Positions 13,915 to 26,429 of a stretch of 64,000 nt of DNA are shown here, piece by piece. Position numbers and translations under genes: made by a program. Each line of letters opens with the position of its first letter. Position 1 is the stretch's first letter. The stretch comes from Eonycteris spelaea (lineage: Eukaryota > Chordata > Mammalia > Chiroptera > Pteropodidae): the NCBI GenBank assembly GCA_003508835.1, contig PUFA01000164.1, positions 1-64,000 on the forward strand, written 5' to 3'. The notes under the pieces were generated by a model. It did not search any database, was not told the DNA's origin, and saw only the letters and a list, made by a program, of their open reading frames with translations.

Positions 13915-14025
13915 TTTCAGCTCTGGAGCCATGTGACCTCGGGGCAAATGATGATTAAATGAGATAGGACATATGTAAAGATAGGAAAGCTCTCAGAAAA
14001 TGGCAGCTATTACCATTTCTCCATA
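13915..14025 (+). repeat. MIR fragment, sense
   Basis: CTCTGGAGCCATGTGACCTC, GATTAAATGAGATAGGACAT and GGAAAGCTCTCAGAAAATGG are parts of the MIR core and 3' half, with an internal deletion. Confidence 0.45.
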
Positions 14026-14439
14026 ATTAGGTCATCTCCAGGACAGGATGTGGGGCAGGATGAGATCTCACTATTTTCAGAAGAACCTGAAATCATCCTG
14101 CTTCCTTTGACTATCATTTTAAGAGCCAATATACTGATTTTTCCAACTCGACTCTTAAACAAATCATTTGACTTCCTCATTCTGTATCACTAAACTTCCT
14201 TTTATTCTCTTTTCTGTACAAGATGAAGAGATTCTAAAAAGCATTTGAGAAATGAAGGGCCATATTTCCAGCTACAAGCATAGGATTAAAGATGCCCTGT
14301 GCATGTTAGACTATAGGTATTTACTAAAGAATAAATGCATGCTGAATGAATGAAGGTTCCATTCTGTCATAGCTATTATGCTATGTGTCTCTTTATCTTT
14401 CAATTTAATAGGCTTACATATTTTTAAAGATTATATATA

Positions 14440-14625
14440 TTGTTTTCACTGATTCTCACAATAACCTATAAAAAGATATAACAGGTATTGCTATGTTTAG
14501 TTTGCCCAAAAAGAAAGTGAACCTTGGGAATATTAAGTTTCTTACCCAAGGTAAGCTAAGGAACAGGGCTGACCTCTAGGTCTTTAACATGTAAGTCAGG
14601 ATTCTGTCTACCATACCATTCTGCT
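14440..14625 (-). repeat. MIR-like fragment, antisense
   Basis: GATTCTCACAATAACCTATA, TTTCTTACCCAAGGTAAGC and CCATACCATTCTGCTT follow the complement of MIR. Confidence 0.45.
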
Positions 14626-15039
14626 TGGTCAGGATCCCATCCTCTATATATCATTGGGCTTCTCACAAGGCCCAATCACTGCAACATGGTGAAGGGAGGC
14701 TGAGAAGAATCTCCCCAGGGAGTTTCTGTAGCCCCCCCCCAACATATTTCTGAATATGCACTTCTTCACTGTTAAACAAATGAACTGGAGCACAGCAGCC
14801 TGAAGGATACCTCCTACCACTATGCCGCAGGAAAAAAATTTGAGCTGGAATTTCAAGTTGTAGACTGGACTGGAGACAACTTTGTGAATATTTCTCTAAT
14901 TATCACAGGTAATTTCCAGAACGTCATCTACAACACCTGCCATGCCAAAAGCATTACCCAAGGCAAATTTCCATCTGGAAGAGATTTTCAAAAATGATGC
15001 CAGTCGAACAAGATAGGATATCTGGTCATCTTACCGCAG

Positions 15040-15205
15040 GAGTTCTTAACAGGGGTCTATCTCTACCCTAGGAATCCACTGATAAGCACTGCAGGCACCT
15101 GGAAGTACATGCAAAAGAATGTCCTAGGTATGTCTTAATTTTTCTTGAAATATATACACTATAGCTTTCATCAGATTCCCAAAATGCCCCCCAAAAGTTT
15201 AGATC
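15040..15205 (+). mobile_element. hAT-type non-autonomous element (fragment)
   Basis: GAGTTCTTAACAGGGGTCTA at the left and ATAGCTTTCATCAGATTCCC at the right are the two landmarks of a hAT-type element seen again at 38,678. The interior is degraded. Confidence 0.5.
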
Positions 15206-16559
15206 TTGCAAAAATACTTCAGAATAGTACAAATTAGGCCTATTGTTATTTAATTTTTTAAATAGTAAGTTTCTATTTGTACTGCAAGTTTCTATTACAC
15301 GGCATTACTTTTAAAAGACTTGCCAATTTCACCAAATCTTCCCAAATATATTTGCAGTTCCTTTAGGATGACTACAGTGCCTTCAAAACAAGAGGCAATT
15401 ACCTCCTAGATCTGTCTAAAATATTTGAAAATGCCTGCTGCCTCCTTCATGCAGCTCACTGCAGAGTGTAGTGGCAGGAATTTACTTATTTGATATTTGT
15501 TAATGATTATCCAGAGTTGGTCAGTTATTTAACTTTAATGGGCTACTTTTTAATGTGAGAGTTCTACTCTCTGTAAATAACATAGTAAATATGATTAAAT
15601 GTACATTGTTTTCTGTAAAGCGCGTAGGTAGTTCTATAATCAATCTATATGGTTTTCAGAAATTGGTGGGAAATCCAGAAAATCTGAAGAATAATGAGAT
15701 TGGAAAAAAAAAAAAAGTTTTACAAATGAAAATGTATTGAGGTTAGATTTCGAAAAATTCATAATGATGCAATAAATTGACTCTTCAGTACTGCATGAGT
15801 TATGTGTAGCAATACACAAGTATACCAACAACACACATGTGTATCAGCATAGACTGCAAAATGCTACAAGATTTTCTGAAAAGTAAATAAGTAAAAAGAA
15901 AAAAAGCAATGAGCTTAAGGTGGAGGGGGGATAGACTAATTAAAAACAGATCATGGTTCTAGTTACAATGAAGTTGCAATTAAGTAAAATGTCTCCCACT
16001 GAACACAACTATACAAGGAACAGAATGCACCAAGTGGCCATTAGAAGATTCTGAAAAGTAAATAGTAGCAATAGACTTGAAGTTTTTCAAAAGGCCAGAA
16101 TTTGAAGTTCTACCAAACAAGTGGTGAGTTCGTCATTTTTACCTCCAGTATCCCCCAGACTGAATGTAACATGGCAGCACAACCTGAAACCTAGAACTCG
16201 GTACTGAGGCTCGGACAGAAAAAGCTCCAAGAGAAGCCCCCTTATTCTGTCTTGAGGAGAGAGAAAAAGGAATTCTTAAGGATGCAGAGTACAGAAATCC
16301 CCCATTTTTTTCTTCTCTGAGTTCTCTTAAGTTCTAGCCTTAAAGCATCGCACAGGCAATGACATTAGAATTCCCAACAGAAGGGGAACCAAAATTCTTA
16401 GGAAGGAAACCATCCTCTCTGATCCCAAGAGAGTAGGGCAAATTCCCATCATTTTACCTTCTCTCTCTTCCCACCACTTGGCCCAGGATGCAACCACAGT
16501 CAGAGAAGTGTGCGGCAGAACAGGATAACAAAGCCCCCAACTTTCTAGCTAGTCAAACA

Positions 16560-17207
16560 AAAAGGAATCAAGTACGAACAACCATATAGAAATTAAAAGG
16601 AGTAAATGGGAATACTATTAAACTAACAAATTAGACAATTTAGATGAAATGAACAAATTCCTAGAAAGACACTAATTACCAAACTGACTCATGAAGAAAT
16701 AGAAAATCTGAATAGGCATGTAAAAAGAAAGAAACTGAATACCTAAACTTTAAGTTGATAACTTAAAATATTCCCATAAAGAAAGCACGAGCCTCAAATG
16801 ACTTCACTGATGAGCTCTATCAAATATTTAATAGAATACCAATAATTCACAAACCCACAGAATAGAAAAATCTCAAAATGGTCATAGACTAAATATAAGA
16901 ACCAGAACTAAAATTTCTAGAAAAACATAGCAGAAAATATTCATAACCTTGAGTGAGGCAATGGTTTCTTAGACATGACACGAAAAAAACACAATCCATA
17001 AAGGAAAATAATTGATAAACTGGACTTAATAAAAATGTAAAACTTTTGCAGTTACAAAATACCATTAAGTACATGAAAAGACAAATCACAGATTATAAAA
17101 ACCTTTGTAAATCGTATGTCTGTGAAAGGACTGTATCCAGAATATATAAAAGAAACTTGAAACTCATTAAGAAGACAGAGTACCCAATTTACAAATGAGT
17201 AAAGATT
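16560..17207 (+). mobile_element. LINE-1 ORF2 fragment, left of the NPM1 retrocopy
   Basis: L1 ORF2-like text such as GAAATGAACAAATTCCTAGA at 16,646, GATGAGCTCTATCAAATATT at 16,811 and ATATATAAAAGAAACTTGAA at 17,142. It ends exactly at the first copy of the target duplication that flanks the NPM1 copy. Confidence 0.8.
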
Positions 17208-18530
17208 AGTCCTGGTGTGATTCTGCTGTGCGCTGTTCTCTGGAACAGTACTTGTTTATCTCCGTCCACCTTCTCCCTTACTTGAGTGTGTGCCACCACC
17301 CATGAAAGAGTCAATGGACATGGACATGAGCTTCCTGAAACCCCAGAACGATCTTGTTGGTTATGAACTAAAGGCTGACAAAAATGATCACTTTGAGGTG
17401 GGTAAAGATGAAAATGAGCATCAGTTATCTTTAAGAATGGTCATTTTAGGGATTGGTGCGAAGGACAGATTGCACATTGTTGAAGCAGAGGCAATGAATT
17501 ATGAAGGCAGCCCAATTAAAGTAATACTGGTAATTCTGAAAATGTCTGTAAAGCCAACAGTTTGCTTTCCCTTGCAGGCTTTGAAATAACATTTATGATC
17601 TTATGGTTGTGTGTGGTTCAGGGCCTGTGCATATTAATGGACAGCACTTAGCAGTTGTGGAAAAAGATGCATAGTCAGAAGATGAAGAGGAGGAGGATGT
17701 GAAACTCCAAAGTATATCTAGAAAGTGATCTGCCCCTGCAAACGGTAGCAAGTTTCCAAAAGAAAAAGCGAAACTTGCTGCTAGTAAAGAAGATGATGAT
17801 GATGAAGAAGAAAATGATGACTCTGATAATAAGAAAACTAAAGAGAAAGGGTCCAATAAAAAAATCTACATGACACACTACAGCCAAAAATACACCAAAA
17901 AAAAAAATCAAACTAGAATAAAAATAATAATGATAAAAAAAAATCCTCAAAACTATCAACACCAAGATTATTAGGTCAAGAATCTTTCAAACACAGAAAA
18001 ACACAGCAATATCAGAAATATCAGAAAAACACAGAAAGGACCTAGTTCAGTCAGTAAAAGACATTAAAGCAAAAAAAACGCAAACAAGTATAGAAAAATT
18101 GTCTTCCCCAAAATGGAAGCTAAGCTCATCAATTATGTGAAAAATAGCTCCAGGTGACTGACCAGGAGGCAACTCAAGATTTCCAGTAGTGGAGGAAGTC
18201 TCTTCAAGAAAATAATTTAAACTTAAATTTTTCCATCTTATTTCATTTCTGTAACTGTTGATATTTGGCTGTCCTTTTTATACTGCAGAGAACTTTTCTT
18301 ACTGCATGTGATCAATGTTATCTAGGTTCCATCGCCATTGTCTAAAATGTTTGTTGAGCTTTTAGAGATGGGACTCCATCCCTTTGCTTGGTTTTAAATA
18401 TGTAAGGAATGTTATAAGACATAGTAGCAATGGTGGTCAGACAAATGAAAATGGTGGGGAGACAAAAACATGCATGTAAAATGAACTCAATATTTTAATA
18501 AAGTAAAAATATAAAATTAAGTTAAAGTAA
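17208..18530 (+). pseudogene. NPM1 (nucleophosmin) processed pseudogene
   Basis: Seen: an intronless copy of the whole mRNA, with 5' UTR, a coding region from an ATG at 17302, 3' UTR, an AATAAA at 18498-18503 and an A-rich tail. The N-terminal core reads well ([43 protein letters not shown]), then frameshifts just after the TVS position and stops at 17587-17589; the acidic Asp/Glu tract and the C-terminal region follow in broken frames (a GAT/GAA-rich run at about 17,790-17,830). Known: NPM1 is a nucleolar histone and ribosome chaperone with many processed copies in mammals. The copy sits inside a plus-strand L1 and is flanked by 15-base direct repeats (AAATGAGTAAAGATT at 17193, AAATGGACAAAGATT at 18531), as expected for L1-driven retroposition. 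It is not functional as nucleophosmin. Confidence 0.95.
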
Positions 18531-19250
18531 AAATGGACAAAGATTTGAACATTTCACCAAACAAGATCTATGAACTGCTAATAAGCACATGAAAAATGCT
18601 CAAAATCATTAGTCATCAGGGAGATGCAACTTAAAACTACAGAAATACCACTTCAGACAATAGCTATTCTAGAATAGCTATAATAAAAAACGCAAATGAT
18701 TACAAGTATTTCCAAGGATAAGGAGAACTGGAACCTTCATACATTGCTGGTGAGAATGTTGTAATTGTAGAGTTACTTTGGAAAACAATTTGACAATTTC
18801 TCTAAAAATTAAATATAAACTTACAATACAAGCTAGTAATTCTACTAGCATTATTTATAAAAGCTAAAAATTGTGGAGGAAATCCAACGTCCATCAATGA
18901 ATGGATAAACAAAGTGGTATACTCAGAATGGAACACTATTCAGCAATAAAAATGAACAAAATACTGATATATGCTACAACATGATACATGTTACACCATG
19001 GACAAACCTCAAAACTTAACCTACATGACAGAAGCCAGATGCAAAAGACAACACATTATATGATTCCACTTACATGTGATGTCCAGAAATGGCAAATCTA
19101 TAGATACTAAAAGTAGATCAGTGGTTTTGTGGGGTAAGGGGTGGGAACAGGATTGACTGCAAACAGGAATGAGAAATCTGTCTGGGATAATGGAAAATAT
19201 TCTAAAACTGGAAATTACACCTCAAAAAAATGTTGAAAAATTAAGCTAGA
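18531..19250 (+). mobile_element. LINE-1 ORF2 3' end, right of the NPM1 retrocopy
   Basis: L1 resumes with AAATGGACAAAGATTTGAAC, then GAAAAATGCTCAAAATCATT, CACTATTCAGCAATAAAAATG and an L1 3' UTR-like tail. It continues the reading order of 16,560-17,207, showing that the NPM1 copy landed in a pre-existing L1. Confidence 0.8.
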
Positions 19251-19394
19251 CCTAGGAATTTCAGGTGGAAGTAATTTCCATGTACATGAAAACCAAGATA
19301 TTGGCAAAGATCGTCCGGGGAAAACAGTAGAAAAAGCTTAAAGTGAGTTCTTTGGGGACAGTAGACAGCAACAAACAAGACAAAAATTATCTAT

Positions 19395-19830
19395 AATAGA
19401 CTGCAAAAATGGCCACAATACTATGCAACTCCTCCCATCATGAATCTATTTCCCTCACTCCCCGAGACTTGCTTCAGCCAAAACAATGTATGAGCAGAGG
19501 TACTCTAAGAGCTCAGAGCCTAAACCTCCAGAGGATTCATGCCCCTCCACTCTTACTGCTTTTGGAATCTGAATCTAACCACATATGAACCAACCAGGGT
19601 TGGCTTACTGGAAGAGGAGAGACCAAGTAGAGGAAAACAATGAGTCAGTCAGAGGCTGACTAAAGACACATGAGGCAGTTCCAGCTGTGATGAGCCAAGC
19701 CTGGCTCAGATCAGAACAACCCTCATCTGGGCACAGCTCAAACTGCCAATTCTCAGAATTGTGAGCTAAACAGTTAAATGGTTTGTTACAAAGCTTCAGC
19801 TAATCAAGACACTAAAAAGACATAAATATG
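19395..19830 (+). mobile_element. LTR-like repeat, probably ERVL-MaLR
   Basis: ACAATACTATGCAACTCCTC... GACTTGCTTCAGCCAAAACAA, GGCTTACTGGAAGAGGAGAGA, CCCAGCTCAAACTGCCAAT-like text and AATTGTGAGCTAAACAGTTA resemble the text of an old MaLR LTR (the ...AGAATTGTGAGCAAATAAATG... type end). The exact family is uncertain. Confidence 0.4.
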
Positions 19831-20289
19831 ACTGTTGGATAACACAACATACTAAAAATCTGGGTTTTAAGAATAAGCTTCCTAGGCATGAGAATGGAAA
19901 AGCAGTCAATGAGTTTGACTCAGGTCTGGGAATTGTCAAAGTCATTGTGCAGAGGAACTAACTGCAAAGTGAGAATAACAGTGAAATTTTCTCTATATAG
20001 TTGTTTTGGGTCCATATTGAACAGAAAGGCAAGTGAAGTTAGGTCAAAGTGTCGACAGGCTGAAACCTAAGGAAGATTTAGGACTGGACGTCCTGATGAG
20101 GTAAGGACGAAACTCACTAAGAGTTCATGAGGCGGTGCAGATAGGCAAGCATGTGGTCAAAGAGAGCTATTTTAAAATTTAAGATCTAGGACTTAGAGCA
20201 GTTCTAAGATATGACGAAATAAGCACAGGTTGGATGGATGAATGAATGAATAATTGGAGAGCTATAGATAAGTATTTGTCCATTTCATC

Positions 20290-21395
20290 TAGGCTGTCAA
20301 AATTTTTCTGATGAAGTTGTATAGAATATTTTCTTATCCTTCTAACGTCTGTGGGTTCTATAGTTATAACCTCTCTTCTATGTGTCATAGCAGTGATCTG
20401 TGGTTTTTTTCTTGATCAGTCTAGCTTAATGTTTATAAACTTTGTTGATCTTTCCAAAGAACCAACTTTGGCTTTGTTAATTTTCTTTATTGTATGTTTT
20501 TTTTTCTCCATGTCATCAATGTCTGTTCTTATCTTTATTAGCTTTACTCGTTTTATCCCTAACTTCTTAAAGTTGAAAATTTGTTCGTTTTTCGACCTTT
20601 CTTCTTCTCGAATATAAGCAGTTAAAGCTGTTTTCCTCTATGCACTGCTTTGGCTGCATCATACAATTTTGAGATATTGTGCTTTTATTATCATTTGGTT
20701 CAAAATATTTCCAATTTTTCTATGACTTCTTTTTGATGTACAAATAATTTAAAATCATGTTATTTAATTTCCGAATAGGTTAGATCCTGTTATAATCAAG
20801 AATATATTCTATATTTCAATCCTCTTAAATTTAAAATTATTGTGACTTTTTTTTATGGCCCAGAGTATAGTCTGTCTCTGTGAATGCATCATGTAAAGAT
20901 AATATTCTACAGATATCAGTTAGGTCAGGATAGTTGAGGGTTATTAAGATCTCCTACATCTTTACTGATTTCCTGTGTGGATATTCTACCAATTGCTGCG
21001 AGAAGAATGTTAAAATTATCAACTGTGATTACAGAATCGTCTATTTCTCCTTCGATTTTGACAATGTTTATTCCACGCATTTTGAAGCCCATTAAGTACA
21101 TACACATTAATGATTGTCTTCCTGAACAATTAGCCCTTTAATCATTATTCAACATCCCTCTTTATCTTTGTTGATACTATTTACCTTGCTATCTATTTTA
21201 TCCATATGAATATAGCCATGCCAATCTTCTTATGCATACTGTTTGCATCATTTGTTTTTCTACCCATTCACTTTCAATCTAACCGGGTCTTTTAAGTGCA
21301 TCTCTTATAAATAGTATCTAGTCAGGTCTTGCTATTTATTCATTCTGATAATCTCTGTTAACTGGAGTGTTTAGTTTATTATTGTTTAATGTAGT
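20290..21395 (-). mobile_element. Antisense LINE-1 ORF2, right of it a ~940-base insert
   Basis: On the plus strand, CTTGATCAGTCTAGC, TTTCCAAAGAACCAACTTTG and GCATCTCTTATAAATAG are the complement of LINE-1 ORF2. The L1 text is cut at about 21,395 and picks up again at about 22,339. Confidence 0.8.
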
Positions 21396-22338
21396 GTAAA
21401 CATAAACAAAAAATAAAACTTGAATTTAAGAGGAGAATGCTTTCAATCAGCCTATAATCTAAGTATGTATTACTCAGTACTAATACCCTGCAGCATGTAT
21501 ATTTTACTAAATCCCCATGTAAAATTCTTGACTGCTAAGTAAAGGAATTTTTACCTACAGTATAATAGGTCCATCTACTAATACGTAAAATGCCTAGAAT
21601 ATAGGACATTTACATACATCTTGGTTTTAAAGACTTTGATATTTAAGACTTTGAAGATAATATTGGAATAGTAGCAATTCTAGAATCTTTCCCCTATAAA
21701 ATTGTTAACAACAAGAAAGTGACCGGGCATGAGCAAGGTGACATGCATACTGAGGTTAAAATCATAGTCTTTAAATAGCAATTATAGGAGTAATTCACTT
21801 GCTTATCCTAATCATGACTTTCAAATGCAATAAAGTCTTATTACTTTGTAATTATACATTAGAAAATAATTTTATGAAAAAAGCTTCATGAACACTAAAC
21901 AGTAAATGAAATTAAATTTTTTTCTCAGATAGTTATTTAAAATACACTAATATTTTATAGATGTAACATTGTTTCTAATGTTTTCTAACATTTCATATTT
22001 ATTCAAATATTTCACCAAAGAATAACCCTGCTTACTCATCATCTCTATTAATTCAGGCAAAGGCATGAAATGTGCTTTTGGAAATGGGTAGTCTTGGATC
22101 CTGATTTCCATGGTGAGAAAAAAGGCTTGAGGTAATAGCCGCTTGAAAGAGGATAAAGAAAATATAAAGAAAACCTAGTTTCAAACAACAATTTAAAGCC
22201 TATCTTAGCCTTGCTCAGCCTAGATCAGCCAGAGACCTATAGGGAGTGAGAAAGAAAATGTTTATTGCTTTTTTTTCTGGATGCAATTCTGATTGTGTAA
22301 TTGTTACAAAGCGAATATATAAAATATATACATACATA
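21396..22338. other. Anonymous ~940-base insert inside an antisense L1, flanked by direct repeats
   Basis: TTTAATGTAGT stands at 21385-21395 and again at 22339-22349, and the L1 text is continuous across the two copies. The insert is AT-rich, with no ORF of note, and I do not recognise it as any repeat or mRNA. It has no clean poly(A); the stretch before the right repeat (ATATAAAATATATACATACA) may be a worn tail. Confidence 0.55.
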
Positions 22339-22825
22339 TTTAATGTAGTTATTGATGTGGTTGCATTTAAGTCTACCATCTTATTTATTTTCAGTCTGCC
22401 TCTATGTTTCGTTGTTGTTGTTGTCATTGTTCTTTTGTTCCCTTGTTCCTTCCTTCTTTGGATCATTTGGATATTTTTTAGAATTTAATTTGGATTTATC
22501 TATTATGCATTATTTTGCATTGGTTTCTCTGGGAATTAAAATACGCAACCTTAACTTTTCATTATACTTAGAGTTAATACACCACTTCATGTAAAATGTA
22601 GAAACCTTGCAATCATATAGGAAGTTCATTTATTCTCCTGTACTTCTGTACACTATAGCTGTCAAATATCTACCTGTTTTATAAACACTACAAGACAATG
22701 TTATAGTTTGTGCTTTAAACAATTATACATATATATTTTTTTAATTAAGAAGAATAAAATAGTTTTCTATATTTACCTTGATATTTGGCATTTCTGAGGC
22801 TCTTTATTCAAATTCACCAACACAT
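22339..22825 (-). mobile_element. Antisense LINE-1, continuation of 20,290-21,395
   Basis: AAGTCTACCATCTTATTTAT, CCACTTCATGTAAAATGTAG and TTATAAACACTACAAGACAA follow the order of the antisense L1 ORF2 5' half. Decayed, no coding capacity. Confidence 0.7.
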
Positions 22826-23377
22826 TTCTCAAAACTAGTTGAACGAAGATTACCAAAGCACACCATTTGGCTCTCAGACATGAACACATAGATTACACAT
22901 TAAAATTGCCCCTAATTTTTTCTTTTAAGATCATGACAGTTAAAGCAACACCACTTAGCACTAGTCTGATTATAAACAAAACAGAAATCCAGGCACTGGA
23001 ACTGGATCACAATACTAGCGATAAGGTAAATTGGTTACAAGATAATTCAGAATATACTTAACACTGATTTTTTTCAGATTATAAATTGAAATGAAAACAT
23101 TAAATATTAAAACTTTTGTTCAAAACTCCCACATCAAAGTATAAATATCTCTTCAATAATGAATAAAAATGTCAGAGAATATTTTCAACTCATTTCTAAA
23201 AGTGTGTATTTTCAAAGTAAACACAGGATATTAATTAAGGCATAACTGTGAGTATGTTCGAAATAAAAAGTGAAAAGCATCTGTATATTTCCCTTTAAGT
23301 AAAGGACACGGGAATATCTGGAAAGTTACAGAATCCATGAGAATTGAGAATTAAACTAACTTATAGAAAATGTCAAA

Positions 23378-23590
23378 CATTCAGTCATTCAGCAAATATT
23401 TACTGAGCTTCACTCTATGCCATACACTAAACAATAACTAGAGATTTGCACAACTTTCAAGATACAGTCTTGTAAGAAAGACAAACAAAAAACTTAATTA
23501 TGATTACGAGGAGAGAACTAAGATAGTTTGCTGGAGAAGATAACCTATGAACTGGGTTTTGAAGGATGAGCAGGAGTGAGCCTTTTGTGC
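23378..23590 (-). mobile_element. Antisense L2 3' end
   Basis: CAGTCATTCAGCAAATATTT, ACTGAGCTTCACTCTATGCC and GGGTTTTGAAGGATGAGCAG match the complement of L2. Confidence 0.55.
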
Positions 23591-23649
23591 CCAAGTTTTG
23601 GGTTTTTGGAGTTTTGTGTTTTTTTTGGTTGGAGTGAGTGGACAAAGAA

Positions 23650-24010
23650 TGCTAGGAAAAATTAGCCCATATTCCAAACTTCCCTTGGTGTAAGAGATGG
23701 CCTATGACACAGTTTTGACCTATCAGGTGTAAAAGAAATCTAACTGGAAATGCTTCTAGCAAAGATTTCAATTTCCCAGTGAATGTCCGTCTTGGCTGGC
23801 TCTGCTCCTTCCCCTTCTTCCCTCCTTGAACTTGGGCATGCTCTCTGGAGCTGTGACAGCCATCCTGCAATCACTGAAAGAAAGGCCAGGATTATCCAAT
23901 ACACTGGCAATGACACAGTAGAGCTAGTCAAGCAAAGCCTGCAGCATCTCTAGACTTCTTGATGAGATTACTCAAATCTGAATGTCTCCATGATGGATAA
24001 AAGTTTTAAT
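23650..24010 (+). mobile_element. LTR-like repeat, probably ERVL-MaLR
   Basis: CCCATATTCCAAACTTCCCT, GGCCTATGACACAGTTTTGA, CTCCTTCCCCTTCTTCCCTCC and TGGAGCTGTGACAGCCATCC follow a common old mammalian LTR-like repeat in order. Assignment by memory only. Confidence 0.4.
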
Positions 24011-24439
24011 AATTAATTTGTATTTTAGAATGATCCTTATTAAATTAGTACGTATTGATTGGGGATGGGGAAGCAAGGAGACTTGTCTGGAGTTTTATTA
24101 TGGGGCCTGAACCAAGATATTTAAAAGAGAAAAATCAGGGTGTATAAGAAAGTTGTCTGTCATATCTTTTAGGTTTCTAGTTTGAGCAACTGTGGCGGGT
24201 ACAGGGTAGTCTTTCTCCAAAACAGGTGCACATATGGTGAGTGATTGTTGTGTTCAGCACTGATTTTGAGGTACCTATGGTACATAATGAGAAAATAATG
24301 AAAAAGCAGTTGACTCTCTGTATTTAGAAGTCAAGATGAAGTCTGGATTTGAGCTACAGATTTCAGAGTAACCATTATATGGGGATAACCTAAAACAGGA
24401 AGTATGATGTGATCCTACAATTAAGTTTGAATAGTGCGA

Positions 24440-24690
24440 GCAAAAAAATAAGACTCAGAAAATTTATTAAGACAAAAAAAAGATTGGTGGTTGCCTAGGG
24501 TTTGGGGGAGGAGTAGAATGGGGAGCAAATGATAACAAGTCCGGGGTTTCTCTTGGAGCTAATTTAAATGTTCTAAAATTAAATTGCGTGATGGTTGCAC
24601 AACCTTGAGAATAAACTAAAAATCACTGAATTGCACGCTTTAAACTGTATAGTATGTGAATTACATCTCAATAAAACTGTTTAAAAAATT
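24440..24690 (+). mobile_element. L1M-type 3' end, sense
   Basis: GATTGGTGGTTGCCTAGGG, GATGGTTGCACAACCTTGAG and ATTACATCTCAATAAAACTG are the typical 3' terminus of old L1M elements. Confidence 0.75.
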
Positions 24691-24699
24691 AAGCCCAAG

Positions 24700-25240
24700 G
24701 CAGTACCTTGGGAATATCAACATATAAATAGGAAGATGATCCAGTGTCTGAACAGAGGGACTCACGGCCAGAAAAGGGGTGTTGTCCAAAAACCTGGAAG
24801 AAAGAGTTTCAAGAAACAATCAGTGACCAACAGTGTCAAATATAAGAAAGGTCAATTAAGTGAAAGACTAAAGTATCTGATTTAGTAATCTGGAAATCAC
24901 CAGTGCACTTAGTGTGTGATTTTAAGTAGCAGCAGCAAAAGCCAGATTATAGTAAGCTGAAGAATAAATGAGAGGTGAGGAATAGGAGATGACAAATACT
25001 TTTCAGGTAATTCTCTTGCCAAAAAGAGCTGGTGGTATAGAGAGGTTTGTATTGTTGATTTCAAAAGGAAGCATATACGATATTTATACATAAGGGAGAA
25101 GAGCCAGCAGAGAGCGTGCAATAGAAGATAAAAGAAGGGAAGACTAATGGAACAACATCCCCCAAGAGAAGGGGAAAAAAAGAATTCACAACATAAGCAT
25201 AAAATATTCGTTTGGAGGACAAATGAATTTTCCATTGGAC
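24700..25240 (-). mobile_element. Antisense L2 ORF2 (reverse transcriptase region)
   Basis: Phrases such as CAACAGTGTCAAATATAAGA, AAAAGCCAGATTATAGTAAG, GAATAAATGAGAGGTGAGGA and GGGAGAAGAGCCAGCAGAGA follow the complement of L2 ORF2 upstream of its 3' end. Heavily decayed. Confidence 0.55.
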
Positions 25241-25779
25241 TGGGAGGGAAGTTTAAGATGCTGTTTAGTTTGTAAGGGCAAGAAGTTTAATGTGCTATTA
25301 CTCCATGGCACTGATGTTCTCTGTGAGTTAAGAGACTAAGGTCACACTGGCTGAGGGTGAAGGAGTAATCTTGGGGATTTTAGGAGGGCATAAACATTAG
25401 AGTAATTACTGTGGAAGAGAAATTTTCAAGGAATAAGTTTAAATGCACATATGCACATTCCAAATACTTTTAAAACCTGTAATATATTTTGCAACTGATA
25501 AAAAGGGCCTTGCACATAATTAAATACCTGCAAATTTATTATACTTTACATGAGGATTTGTTATGACCACACAAACAGATGAGCAGGTTGTCACAAATCC
25601 CTGAACATATGGTGTCCGCAATGAAAACGTAACTCAGTGGTGTTTGTGCATTGGACCTCAAAAACATGGCACTCCGCAAAAGTGCAGTTTCAGGGTGACT
25701 AGAAAGGCTCACAGTGAGTCATTTTCCCAAGCCCTCTAGAGCAGAGGCCACAACTTTTCATTGTCCTTCATAGGCGGCC

Positions 25780-25797
25780 GGGGGGGGGGGGGGGGGG
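25780..25797. repeat. 18-base poly(G) run
   Basis: An unbroken run of 18 Gs following GCGGCC. Such runs form G-quadruplexes and are hard to sequence, so the length may be wrong. Confidence 0.9.
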
Positions 25798-26129
25798 AGT
25801 GATCAGGCCGTTTGGCTGTAGTTGCTAGAAAATAAATGAAAAGCAATTTTTTGCTTCTCTTGACAGTGCTCACAGCAGGTGCCCTCCTGAGGTGTTCAAA
25901 TAAAATAGCGTTATGTCAAAGGCTTTTGTCAACTGTGAAGTAGTATACAAAAATTATTTTTATTGGAGCTGGTACCCAGTCATATTTCTAGTTCCGTATT
26001 CTTTCATGCAATCTCAAGAACCCTTCATTCTAATCATATTGGTGTATCCTGAGCTCTGAAAAAAGGCATGTACCTTACTAAATCTTTCCCTATTTTCATG
26101 CTATTCCACTGGCCTGGGGGTTTGCTCTC

Positions 26130-26405
26130 ATTCACTCTCTATCTAGCCAGGTACTACCTACTGCATGCTTCGGCATAAACATCACATTCTCTTGGAAGTC
26201 TTCTCTGATTACCCCAGCTAGAAACAATCATTTCATTGGAACTCTTCCAATCATTCCTTTTCTATACATAATTTGTTACACGGTATTTGTGCTAATTATA
26301 TTTTTATCTTTGCCTGCCTTAAGCTCCTAGAAAGCAGGAATTGTGTTTTCCAAATTGCCTTTCTAGCACGATGCTTGCACATAGCAGAAATGTGGCCTGT
26401 TGCTT
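26130..26405 (+). mobile_element. L2 3' end, sense
   Basis: CTTGGAAGTCTTCTCTGATT, TTGCCTGCCTTAAGCTCCTAG and AGCACGATGCTTGCACATAG are the sense L2 3' end (...AGCTCC...GGCACATAG...). Confidence 0.6.
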
Positions 26406-26429
26406 CTGGAAGGAGCTTCAAATATCTTC

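Noticed and set aside
17290..17589. 99-codon open frame similar to nucleophosmin
   Set aside because: It is the N-terminal part of an intronless, frameshifted copy with A tail and target duplication, so it is a pseudogene, not an NPM1 gene.
20351..20617. 88-codon hydrophobic frame that looks like a membrane protein
   Set aside because: It is a chance frame on the complement of LINE-1 ORF2; the nucleotide phrases identify the element.
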